DNA of 10,708 nucleotides, taken from NCBI GenBank assembly GCA_022385805.1, contig MU277733.1, positions 170,014 to 180,721 of the forward strand, in the 5' to 3' direction. The stretch comes from Pilatotrama ljubarskyi. Its lineage: Eukaryota; Basidiomycota; Agaricomycetes; Polyporales; Polyporaceae. The translations under genes and the position numbers were made by a program. The notes under the pieces are model-generated. The model was not told the DNA's origin and did no database searches. It worked only from the letters and a program-made list of their open reading frames with translations. This document shows positions 1 through 7,852 of this stretch, in pieces; within the stretch, counting starts at the first letter, position 1; each line of letters begins with the position of its first letter.

Positions 1-1
1 A

Positions 2-52
2 GAAAGAATAGAGGATGAGGATGAAGATTCTGAGGTGCAATATGTACAGTGA
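2..52 (+). CDS. Possible 3' end of an acidic protein, cut by the window edge
   Basis: From base 2 one plus-strand frame reads 16 codons ending in TGA at 50-52, giving ERIEDEDEDSEVQYVQ. The run of Glu and Asp is typical of a disordered acidic C-terminus. Many eukaryotic proteins end this way, including some transposases, so no function can be assigned. The stretch is too short to separate from chance. The upstream sequence, which lies outside the window, would decide whether it is a real terminal exon. Confidence 0.2.
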   Translation, partial: ERIEDEDEDSEVQYVQ

Positions 53-1704
53 CTGAATGGTAGTGGATTAAGTTGAGGGTCATGGCTGAGTGCTGTGCTT
101 CGCTGGCAGGCGCTAAAATAAGCGCCCGTATTTCTCGCGCTCCATTAAGAGCTACACCCTCAATAATCAGTAGCAAATCAATAACACCCAGTATACAATC
201 TAGATATCATATACACATGTGTGACTAGCCTGGGCTTGTATACAATCCTGTGAAAGTAGGGGGGTGGGGCACGACTTTTGGCCGTCACTGTATTTCCGGA
301 AGAACCTGCGGACATCAGAAACACCCATGCTTTCCTCTGAAGCCCCGAGAAGCACTCCCGGTGAGTAGCTCACGAAGTTCTCTGCATCATATGTAAACCG
401 CTGCTCCATCATCCCGTTTGCCTCACAATTCAGTTCGCATGTTGCATGGCATCGCTCCTGGTAGATGGCCGTGCCAGTTCACCATATGGAGCGGACCAGC
501 GACGTCCTCCGTGCGTTCGAATGTCCTCCATGATAGTGGACAGTGAACACCCGTCAAATTAGCCCTTCTCCAGGATCACGCAACGCCGCCCGGCGCCCGC
601 CCATCGTGGAGCACTCGCAATTTGCACGGATACCAAACTGCTTACCCTCGGCCTTCGCGAGCGTACCCGACGCAGCCCCCTTCTCTGTTTTGTCACGATC
701 AGTGTGTTCTCCACGGCGTTCCCCCCGACGACGACGACCAACAATGTTGGTGCGGAGTCCGGACTGCGTCGAAGGTCGCAGAAGGACGGCGGAGAGTTGC
801 GAGTCTGCGTGCCGTCATGCTCACCCTGGACCCTCCGGTCTCCGGCCGGACCCAGATGTCGTTGAAATCGTTCCGTGATCGCCGACTTTTCTCCCGCGTC
901 GCGGGTCTATGGTCAGCGAGCATACCGCTGCACGGAGTGGTCACCGGTGGCTGGTGGAGGCTGAAGGTTAGCGACGGCGCAGCGCTGAACCAGCCCACCA
1001 ACCAATCTCTAACAGAACGATCGTTCGGCCATGCGGCCGCTGCCGCTGAGGCGAATGCACAGAAGAAGCACCCCGCTTCGTAACATGCACTAGCGTTCCA
1101 GTGCCGTGCGCTTTCGTGCCTAGATTAGAGGGTCGGAGAGATGCTGGATGTTGAGATGTTCACGTCGCCGTTGAGGATGCGACGGGGGCAAATCTGATCT
1201 GCCTCGCGAGGCATTTTGGCATGTGAACCTGGGAGGGAGATCCAGGTCACATGTGGTACGCGAACGAGATTGCCTCAGAAAGAGGGGTCCTCCAGACTGA
1301 GGTGTGGACGCACAGACGAATGCGGGTGCAGGCCTAGGGATATATATTTGTTTCCTTCGTTCGAACTCGAGCAGTCAAACAACGCTTTTGAGAACATATG
1401 TACCTCAGAGGCCCTCAACACCGTGCCGGTAAACTCGCAAAGCACAACACGAATTTCACAGCTCGTGCATATCAGGCCGAGTGTCGTAAAGCACTCACAA
1501 GCGACTGCCGGCATTCATATCGCATGCAAACGTCCGTGTCCTTCCCCCGCGTTCTCTGACCGCGAATTTCGGCAATGCCGTACCTGCTCACTACCTCGGG
1601 CCCCGCCGCAGCTCCCGCGTACCTCGCCAACGCGAGAGCGCCGCGCCACATCACACCCGAGTGAGAAACGGAGAAAAAGGTTCGGGTTGACTTCGCGAGT
1701 CCTG
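53..1704. other. Gene-poor stretch with no recognised gene
   Basis: Several open frames cross this stretch, for example plus 622-1083, plus 1216 onward and minus 200-412. Their translations are rich in Arg, Ser and Pro, show no domain I recognise and have no clear splice structure. The minus frame at 200-412 (70 codons, starting MMEQRF) is the most protein-like, but I cannot place it in any family. A perfect 14-nt palindrome, TGCCTCGCGAGGCA, lies at 1200-1213. I see no promoter, RNA gene or complete mobile element. The right end of this stretch was formerly downstream flank of the aminotransferase gene. Confidence 0.5.
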
Positions 1705-1735
1705 TCAGACGAGAAACTCGCGGAGCCGCTGCAGG
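1705..1735 (-). other. BNA3: Displaced original 3' end of the aminotransferase coding sequence
   Basis: On the minus strand, one target-duplication copy (1735-1728) is followed by CTC CGC GAG TTT CTC GTC TGA. Joined to the exon at the other duplication copy, the codons read CTG CAG CGG CTC CGC GAG TTT CTC GTC TGA, giving LQRLREFLV-stop. That is the kind of ending I expect for fungal kynurenine aminotransferases, where a GERLQ-type helix is followed by a few basic and hydrophobic residues. These bases are therefore the pre-insertion end of the gene, now cut off by the transposon. The ancestral protein would be 474 aa. Confidence 0.85.
1728..1735. repeat. Target-site duplication, left copy (GCTGCAGG)
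   Basis: The eight bases directly left of the element's CAGTG terminus are GCTGCAGG, identical to the eight bases directly right of the other terminus at 2079-2086. An 8-bp duplication is the signature of hAT-superfamily integration. The perfect match suggests a fairly recent insertion. Confidence 0.93.
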
Positions 1736-1750
1736 CAGTGTTCGCCCGGT
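1736..1750 (+). repeat. hAT-like terminal inverted repeat, left
   Basis: The sequence is CAGTGTTCGCCCGGT, exactly the reverse complement of 2064-2078. It begins with the CAGNG motif usual for hAT ends. Confidence 0.92.
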
Positions 1751-1789
1751 TGACAAACTGTCGGCGTAGTCGTCGAGTCGGAACGACCT

Positions 1790-2039
1790 GGCCGACTGTC
1801 GACAAAGTTGACGACCAACTTTTCCACGATATGGCCGACTCCGGCGGCGTCCATTGCGGGGAGAGTGATGGCTCCGAGGACGAAGTCGATCATCTTAGCG
1901 CTCAATTACGATCGGGATTGGCCGATGCACGTGAGCAGCTCAGCCAATCAGATGAGGCGCCTGAGGTCGTTGCTTGGTGGGAAAGTCGGCCAGGTCGAGT
2001 GCGTCAAAAGTCGGCCGGCCGACAGTTGGCAAGTCGGCC
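1790..2039. repeat. Five inward-facing subterminal repeats, GGCCGACT
   Basis: GGCCGACT occurs on the plus strand at 1790-1797 and 1833-1840. On the minus strand it occurs at 1984-1991, 2009-2016 and 2032-2039 (seen as AGTCGGCC on plus). Every copy therefore points away from its nearer terminus. The three right-hand copies are spaced 23-25 nt apart and form an imperfect tandem array. In characterised hAT elements, clustered subterminal motifs bind transposase. That role is inferred here. Confidence 0.75.
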
Positions 2040-4390
2040 ACAGTCTTCCGCGACTCCCGGACGACCGGGCGAACACTGGCTGCAGGCGCTCGCCCGCGCG
2101 CCGGAGGGTGCCGATGTCCTTGCAGAACGCGAACCGAGCGTAATTCTCGCCGATGGAGAGGTGCTCGGGGCAGTAAAACTGTAGAGGAGGAAAGTGGTTC
2201 GCGTAGAGGTGAGCAGCTGCACCTTAGGAGAGCGGGGGTGGGGATGGGTGCGGTGCGCTGTACGTACCTCGCTGACCGGGATTGAGGAGACCCCGATTTC
2301 GTTCGCGATGAACCAGGCCGCTCTGTGGTGGCCGATGTCAGTGCCAGGTCCACGTATACCACGATGTGGTAGACGGATCCGCGTACCGGAAGTCTCTTCC
2401 CCTGCCCTCGATCGTCTCAGGGAACTTGTAATCCTCCGGCCACTTTACTCTCGAAATGTTCTACACCCGTCATACCATCAATAACGCCTCGCCTCTGTGC
2501 ATAAGTCGTACACTCACAAGCAAGATAAAGTAGCTGCCCTCGGGCCATGCATACTCCAGCCCGAGCCGCTCGAACGCATCGACGAGCACCCCGCGCCGCG
2601 CCTCGTACTCGTTCCGTTGCGTCTCGAAGAATCCGCGCTCGCGTGCCTGCTCGAGCCCCGCCGCGGCGGCCTCCTGCATGGGGGAGTTCGTGCAGAAGAC
2701 GATGCGCGTTGTCGCGGCGAGCGTGGGCCCGATGAGGGCGGGCGGGCCGATGAGCCAGCCGACGCGCCAGCCTGTGGCGGCGAAGAGCTCTGTCAATAGG
2801 GGAGGAGATAAAGCACAGGTGAGCGTGTGTGGGCGGGGGAGCGGGAGGAGAGGATGCGTACTGCCCGCGGACCCAACGGTGATGGTTCGGTCCCACATCC
2901 CGGGAAGGTTTGCGAAACGGACGTGCTCCCTGCCGTCGAACACGAGGCTCTCATACTACAGTATTGATGCCGCGCATATACCCGAGCACACATCAGGGAC
3001 ACATTCCAAAATGTGAGCGTGCAACAACGTACGACTTCGTCAGACATCACGATGAGGTCGTGTTCCTCCGCGAGCTGGGCGACGCGCTCGAGCTCCGTGC
3101 GCGTGAACACCTTGCCTACGGGATTATGCGGCGTGTTCAGCACGATCATCTTAGTGCGCGGTGTGATCGCTCGCCTATATCACGATCCTCGTAAGCTCTC
3201 TCTCCATACACTCAGTACGGACGAACTTGAAGGTGAGACGTACCGCAGCTCATCCCAGTCAACCGTCCACGTCTTCTTGCCGATCTTCACCCCGGGCGCA
3301 GGTTCGCTGCTCGGGTGGAGTGGGACGTACACGGGCTTGCCGCCATTGAACGCGATGGAGGGAAGGTACTGGTCGAAGAAGGGCTCGAAGATGATCACTT
3401 CGTCGCCTGGCTCGAGGAACGCCGTCCACGCGGCGTATTGCCCTGAGATACCCGGGAGATACGTCAGTATACCTGTTCCGCGTTCTGCTTCTCGCCCTCG
3501 CTCAGCAGACGCGCTCTTTCTATGTGCGACGGTATCGGGCTGTCCGAGCGTGCTGAGGTCCAAGCCCAGCACGAGCGCTGCGTCCTCCCGCGCTGGTTCC
3601 GAGCCGCTCAAGTACACTAAGATGGATGCTGTTCTGCGCGAGAGTAGGTGTTAGGCCCAGATTACAGTTTCCGGAGCCCCACCCCTAACCGCGGGACAGC
3701 GCTACGTGCGGATATGACTATTATTATTGCCTGAGTGAGTCTCTGGGGTACGGAGCTTCCGACGACAGCACAGGAATGACGCAGAACGCCTCCAGCTCAT
3801 TCATTCAAAGCCCCGTTCTCCACGGAGAATAGAGTCCAGGCGTCTCGGATTCGGCGCACACTCACCTTCGTTCGCCCCGCTTGTGACGATGATCTCCGTC
3901 TCCGGATCGAGCTCCCTCCCGAATGGCGGGCTATAGAACTCCTTGAGAGCCTTACGGAGGCGCGGTCTGCCCTTGGGAGGCGCGTAGTGGTTGCCTTCGA
4001 CCGATCGGAGCGCCTGCTCCGCGGCCTCGCGCGTCCACGCCGGCGGGAGGAAGTTCATGTAGCCTTGGCCAAGGTTGATGCAATCCGGCGGCAGGTTTGC
4101 AGCGCTGTGCAGGGTACCCGAGGTTCGCGTGCGCGCAGGAGGGCGAGAATGCGGGAGACTCACTTGAATACGGACCATACGTCCAGCGAGAGCGCGCGGC
4201 CATCCCTCAAGCGCGACGCGAATGGGAAGACTTTGCCCTTCCCTTCCTTCGACGTCGGTGTATCCTGGGGCTGTCTTGTCAAATTGGAAGAGGAGAGCAA
4301 TCGAGTCAGCTGGGGAGAGTGGGAGCGCGGCAGTTGTAGCTTCGCCATACGCGACGCGCTACGCGAGCAGGATGAGAGCCTCGTGGCCAT
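1948..4390 (-). CDS. BNA3: Kynurenine aminotransferase (class I/II, PLP-dependent), nine exons, C-terminus replaced by a transposon
   Basis: Transaminates kynurenine to kynurenic acid, using an oxo-acid acceptor (role known from the family). Exons on the minus strand: 4390-4164, 4104-3866, 3442-3244, 3174-3033, 2955-2862, 2789-2518, 2460-2387, 2322-2268, 2178-1948. They join in frame to 510 codons plus TGA. The start is ATG at 4390; the frame extends to a GTG upstream, but this is the first ATG and it opens a Ser/Arg-rich, acid-free leader (residues 1-41) that looks like a mitochondrial presequence. Visible motifs: LGQGYMNF (87-94), HYAPPKGRPRLR (115-126), TSGANEG (150-156), EPFFDQY (175-181), NTPHNPVGK (235-243), MSDEVY with the PLP-pyridine Asp267 and Tyr270, GSAGK with the Schiff-base Lys301, and ARFAFCKD with the substrate-carboxylate Arg449. 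Residues 1-467 look intact. Residues 468-510 are encoded by the inserted MITE and are foreign. Intron 2 is unusually long at 423 nt; the other introns are 57-89 nt. Family identity is near certain; the exact substrate range is inferred. Confidence 0.93.
2064..2078 (-). repeat. hAT-like terminal inverted repeat, right
   Basis: Read on the minus strand this is CAGTGTTCGCCCGGT, identical to the left terminus. Read from the gene, its GT at 2076-2075 is the potential splice donor discussed in the findings. Confidence 0.92.
2079..2086. repeat. Target-site duplication, right copy (GCTGCAGG)
   Basis: This is identical to 1728-1735. On the gene strand it reads CCTGCAGC and covers the codons for Leu466 and Gln467 plus one base on each side. 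Confidence 0.93.
3443..3865 (-). other. BNA3: Unusually long intron 2 of the aminotransferase (423 nt)
   Basis: The donor is GAAG|GTGAGT at 3865 and the acceptor is ATCTCAG|GG at 3443. Joining them gives SGANEG-QYAAWTAFLEPGDE, which is continuous with the family, so no coding residues appear to be missing. A TACTGAC branch-point match lies about 20 nt before the acceptor. At 423 nt it is several times longer than any other intron in the gene. Inside is GGTTAGGGGTGGGGCTCC (minus strand), with GTTAGG recurring in inverted orientation nearby, but I found no convincing terminal repeats or target duplication. It could be an old insertion or could hide an alternative exon. Confidence 0.75.
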
Positions 4391-5004
4391 GTCAGGTCCT
4401 CTTGCGAGAGACACCAGAGGATTCAGGAAACGAGCCTAGTCGTGCCGCCTGCGAGGCGAGAAGTCACGGAGACGGGTGTAGTCGAGAGAGAAAGCCTGGT
4501 CCGGGGAGGCTTGGATTGCGTGCTCCGCCCCGCCACTGTCAATCGTATGAAATTGCCGGGAGGTGAGTCGACACCGTGAGATGGCAGCGCGCCCGAGTTC
4601 AGAACGATCGCATGTGCAGATGAGGGCCCTTTCTGCAGGACTGATGTTCCTGCGATGAGCACATGTGCACCAGCCCTGGCCGACAGGAAGACATGGATCT
4701 TGTCCTCGTGGGAGGTTGGTTGGAGCAGTTGGGGAGGAGAGACCGACGATTATCGCCCGAGTTTACTCCAGATAAGCTGGGTTTCTGAGTGCTACGTAGA
4801 TAGCCACTGCAGACAAAAGCGTTTCGCACTGATCACTTACTCTCAGGTAATTTATGAATAGACTTCCCTGGCGGTTATCCACCCTCCAACATCTTTCACC
4901 ACAAACCACTGCCAGCACCATCTCGAATCGCTGCGCACTCACGCCTTCAGCTTGGCCGGAGCCTGCTAGCTGCTATATGATCACCCAAACTTAGCTATGG
5001 GATC

Positions 5005-5014
5005 TTGACGTCAA
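5005..5014. promoter_or_regulatory. CRE-like bZIP palindrome TTGACGTCAA
   Basis: This is a perfect 10-nt palindrome containing TGACGTCA, the consensus site of CREB/ATF-type bZIP factors. It lies between the divergent genes, about 615 nt upstream of the aminotransferase ATG and 1.2 kb upstream of the seven-transmembrane gene. A site of this size can arise by chance, and function is not shown. Confidence 0.25.
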
Positions 5015-6169
5015 TGTACTAGAGAGTTCCTAGGTTATGTGCACGCGCTGGCTTGTCGCATCACCCACTGGCGAGGACTACTGTAGGGCTCGCCAGCTCG
5101 GTCGATGCTCATCGCACTGGGAAGTTTCCTGTTGATGATCAGAAGCGACTGAGGCGGCCTCTCACTCTGTCCTCCATGGTCTTCGATACCCCCTTTTGGG
5201 GATAGGTCACGATCTATCTATGTACTTAGTGGGTTCTTCGGAGTCTGGTGTTTTCCTCTCGAGCAGCCTACAACGCGTTGTCGTCGTGCCGGGATACCAA
5301 GAGTCATATCACCGCCTCTTCCATAAGGAGTGGCGTCGATGTGTATGCAGGTCAGTCAGTATGCTTGCGTATATGGTGGTTGCGCTGACGAAATCAGCCC
5401 ACGTTGTCCATTCGCCCAAAGGTGGCATGTCCGCCATCTAGCACTTGCTTTCGGGCGCGAGAGCGTCAAGGACCGTAGCATGGGACAGACGTATCGACCC
5501 ATTGTTCGAATGTTCAACGTTCAACATGCACACGGATGAATACACTCCGTGTCCGCGCTAAGGTCGCTTCTGAACGTCGTCCATTGGGAATCCTCGCAGC
5601 CATGTCGTCGTGAAGATGGCGGCGTTTCAAAATCTCTCTCTTCACTATGGCAGTCCTATTCTGCGATATAGCGATCGCGATGGTAAGAGGTGCACTATCG
5701 CAGGTTAGGTTTGTTCTCGGGGAGACCTCGTGAGCGTGCATATCAGGCGGATATCACGACGAGAACGCGATCTCTACCGAAGTGGCTTTTCCTCGGCTGT
5801 GCATGTCGTTCTTCTGACAGATGCGGCCCGAATATGACGATGGTCTCAATGCCGCCAGCGCCGGTGATATAAAACCTATGTCGAGTCAGCATTGCGTCTA
5901 TAGGACGGTGAATGCACTCGCATTTTGTTTGGCCAGGAGAGTATTCGCCAATACTCGCTACTCGACGGTTGAACCTGATAGGTACGGGTATATCAATCAC
6001 TGGGGCTGAACACTTTCGCAGGAATGGCCCGAGTAGCCGGGGCATGGTCAGAACGATCTGCCATCCTGAATCAAGGACGCTGTGTGGACTACAGGTCACC
6101 ATCCCCACCGAGACGATAGAAGTACGTCCAGCTGCTACGGACAGAGATGGTGCGTGTCATAGGTCGCGT

Positions 6170-6175
6170 TATAAG
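6170..6175 (+). promoter_or_regulatory. TATA-like box upstream of the seven-transmembrane gene
   Basis: TATAAG lies about 60 nt before the ATG at 6236 and is followed by a pyrimidine-rich tract (CTATCTTCACTTCC near 6205-6218) where transcription might begin. Position and sequence fit a weak fungal core promoter, but the motif is short. Confidence 0.25.
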
Positions 6176-6235
6176 CACTTTCCGCCCAGCGAGCCCGCGC
6201 TATGCTATCTTCACTTCCGTACTCCGTACTGAGCC

Positions 6236-7852
6236 ATGTCAGCTATTCCTATTGTTCAGCCTATTGTGTCGCTGCGTTTACGAACCCAAGAGCATAATTC
6301 CTCCCAGTCGACTTCGGCTAGCGACACTTTGATCGCCAGTAAAGACTCCACCACGTTTTCGGCTACCCAAGGTTTGACCTCACCAGCTAATGCGACCGCC
6401 AATATGTCAACCCCGTCTTCCTTCGTTTCTCAAACTTCACCCTCACTAGCTCATGCGACCGCCACCTCTGATTTGACCCTGCCATCGGCCTCCTCGGGCA
6501 TGTCACGTATCGACTCATCCACCCCTACCACTCCGGCTTTGGGGCTGCTACTCGTTGGTACCGCCGGCGCAGTACTGCTGATTCCGCTCGCAATCCTCTT
6601 TTACTCGCATGCGGGTAAACAGACCCGTCTGTTTTCTCTCTTGTCTCTGTTCGTGATCGCCCTAGGGTTGGTGGAGGGAGCTGCTGATATCTACGTCCAG
6701 GTGAGTACATTGTAGGCAGCCGAGCACGAACCGTGTAAATATTGACCGACCCCTTTCGCATTTACCAGGTACAAGCTATCCAGGGGGAGAAGGTCAACTC
6801 CTCCCTCAGCCGCACGCTCGTTTCTCTCGCTTTCATCATACCCGTCATCGTCCAAGTCGCTCTCGTGCCCTCGCTCGTCGCTCTCTATCCCTGGCACACC
6901 CTCTCGCCCCTTCGACGCGTTGCGGTGTACGGTGCGACGTTGACGCTGATAGTCACACGGGTGTTCTTCGTGACGCTATGCATCCACGGCATCGTCACCC
7001 AGATACCGGATTCCGATCTTGCTGCGGCATCCTGGCAGGGGGTCTGGATTACGACGTACTCGAAGATCGCATGGTCCGTGCAGCTGGCCAACGACTTGTG
7101 CGTTCCTTTCCTTGAAATCTTCACGTATCAAATACAGAGCCGCACGTTTGTCAACAGATATGCGTCGTGGTTGCTTCTCCTGAGAGTGCGGCAAGAGCCA
7201 ATGCCTGACGAGCACTTGACGGGACGGCAGCTACGTCATGATACTCAACACAGTACGTCTTCCAGTCGCCATTGTGAGGGTGGCCATCGTTAATGATTTC
7301 CTAGACGCCACAACTGGCCGATGTGCGCCCGCATTGATGGCGGTCGCATCCAGCTTTGTCGTCCCTGTCGCCTTCAGTCTCGCACAGCTCGTCCTCGGTA
7401 TCTTAGACGATCCGCGGCAAGAACGCTTCTCCGCTCTTTACCTCATCCTGGCCAACGTCTACGTCCAGATCATCAGCCTGCTCTTCGTCGGAGTGTGGTA
7501 CCCAGGCATCGCCGCTACAGCTCTGTATCCCGAGACGTCCATCACACGCTCAGAGCATGCAAGCCCGCGGGACGCGATGCGTTTCCTCTCCCCACTTCCT
7601 GAGCACCCCCGCATCCAGCTCTACGAGTCCAGCTACGGCTCCGCCGAAGGCTCAATGCGGGACTCGGCGACCATACGCGTCGACCGTGAGTCGACGCTGG
7701 ACCTGAGCGCGGAGAAGCTGAAGATCATGGAGGTTATGCCGGGATACCAGGCACATGGCAGGAACAACGGCGCGCTCGAGCCGTCTGTGATCTCCTTCAG
7801 CGGCTCGGTCCAGACGGATGGGCACGGCGAGCCCGTGTTCTATGCCGTGTAA
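6236..7852 (+). CDS. Seven-transmembrane protein of unknown function with a Ser/Thr-rich N-terminus, three exons
   Basis: Exons 6236-6700, 6769-7252 and 7305-7852 join in frame to 498 codons plus TAA. Introns are 68 nt (GTGAGT...TTTACCAG) and 52 nt (GTACGT...TTCCTAG, with a GTTAATG branch-like site). Residues 1-100 are rich in Ser, Thr, Ala and Pro, lack an obvious signal peptide and carry three N-glycosylation sequons (N21, N52, N56). Seven hydrophobic segments follow, at about 101-124, 131-152, 172-195, 206-231, 246-275, 326-350 and 360-382. A 114-residue polar tail ends the protein. Glycosylation sites at the N-terminus, seven helices and a long tail suggest a receptor-like, N-out topology. 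The helix 6-7 region (FVVPVAFSLAQLVLGIL, then LANVYVQIISLLFVGVW) resembles a family of uncharacterised agaricomycete membrane proteins I recall. No ligand, G-protein motif or enzyme motif is visible. The loop before helix 6 (about 276-316) is the least certain part of the model; an alternative donor there would shorten it. Confidence 0.8.
6379..6464 (+). repeat. Imperfect 63-nt-period duplication in the Ser/Thr-rich domain
   Basis: Bases 6379-6401 and 6442-6464 match at 21 of 23 positions, including a shared core ATGCGACCGCCA, at an offset of 63 nt (21 codons). The repeated peptide is TSPANATA in the first copy and TSPSLAHATA in the second. The period preserves the frame, so the low-complexity N-terminus has grown by in-frame duplication. 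Confidence 0.7.

Larger units (their letters stand above)
1736..2078. mobile_element. 343-bp non-autonomous hAT-like transposon (MITE) in the last exon of the aminotransferase gene
   Basis: The element is bounded by 15-bp perfect terminal inverted repeats (CAGTGTTCGCCCGGT) and an 8-bp target duplication. A CAGNG-type terminus with an 8-bp duplication is the standard diagnosis of a hAT element. It contains no transposase, so it must have been moved in trans. Five copies of GGCCGACT sit near the ends and all face inward, as expected for subterminal transposase-binding repeats. Beyond the perfect TIR the two arms share further words: AACTGTCGGC, and the 14-mer CGACCTGGCCGACT at 1784-1797 and on the minus strand at 1997-1984. 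Insertion adds 351 nt (element plus one target copy), a multiple of three, but two in-frame stops (TGA 1950-1948, TAA 1908-1906) interrupt the host reading frame. No member of the family is known to me by name. Confidence 0.9.
4391..6235. other. Intergenic region between divergently transcribed genes
   Basis: About 1.85 kb separates the aminotransferase start from the start of the seven-transmembrane gene, so both promoters should lie here. Short open frames on either strand (for example minus 4423-4662 and plus 5196-5441) show no recognisable domain and no supporting splice pattern. The minus frame at 4423-4662 abuts the aminotransferase start and may be its 5' leader. A perfect palindrome, TTGACGTCAA, lies at 5005-5014, and GTTCAAC is repeated head-to-tail near 5514-5527. 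No transposon ends or RNA genes were seen. Confidence 0.5.

Noticed and set aside
257..277. TAGGGGGGTGGGG motif similar to GTTAGGGGTGGGG in intron 2, considered as transposon ends
   Set aside because: No inverted partner at a sensible distance and no target duplication, so G-rich coincidence is likely.
622..1083. 153-codon open frame on plus (and the opposing frame 699-1001)
   Set aside because: Overlapping frames on both strands in GC-rich sequence. No domain, splice signal or codon pattern favours either.
1705..1905. 66-codon open frame on minus ending LQRLREFLV
   Set aside because: It is not a gene of its own. It joins transposon sequence to the displaced final codons of the aminotransferase, in the same frame because the insertion is 351 nt.
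1216..2184. 322-codon open frame on plus
   Set aside because: Its right half is antisense to the aminotransferase last exon and runs through the MITE. Composition is Arg/Ser-rich with no domain, so it is an overlap artefact.
3443..3617. Open frame through the end of intron 2 joining to exon 3 as if it were coding
   Set aside because: Removing the whole 423 nt joins SGANEG directly to QYAAW, continuous with the family; the intron frame adds unrelated Ala/Arg-rich sequence.
4160..4414. Upstream start at 4414 for the aminotransferase
   Set aside because: The triplet there is GTG, not ATG. The first ATG in frame is at 4390 and opens a plausible presequence.
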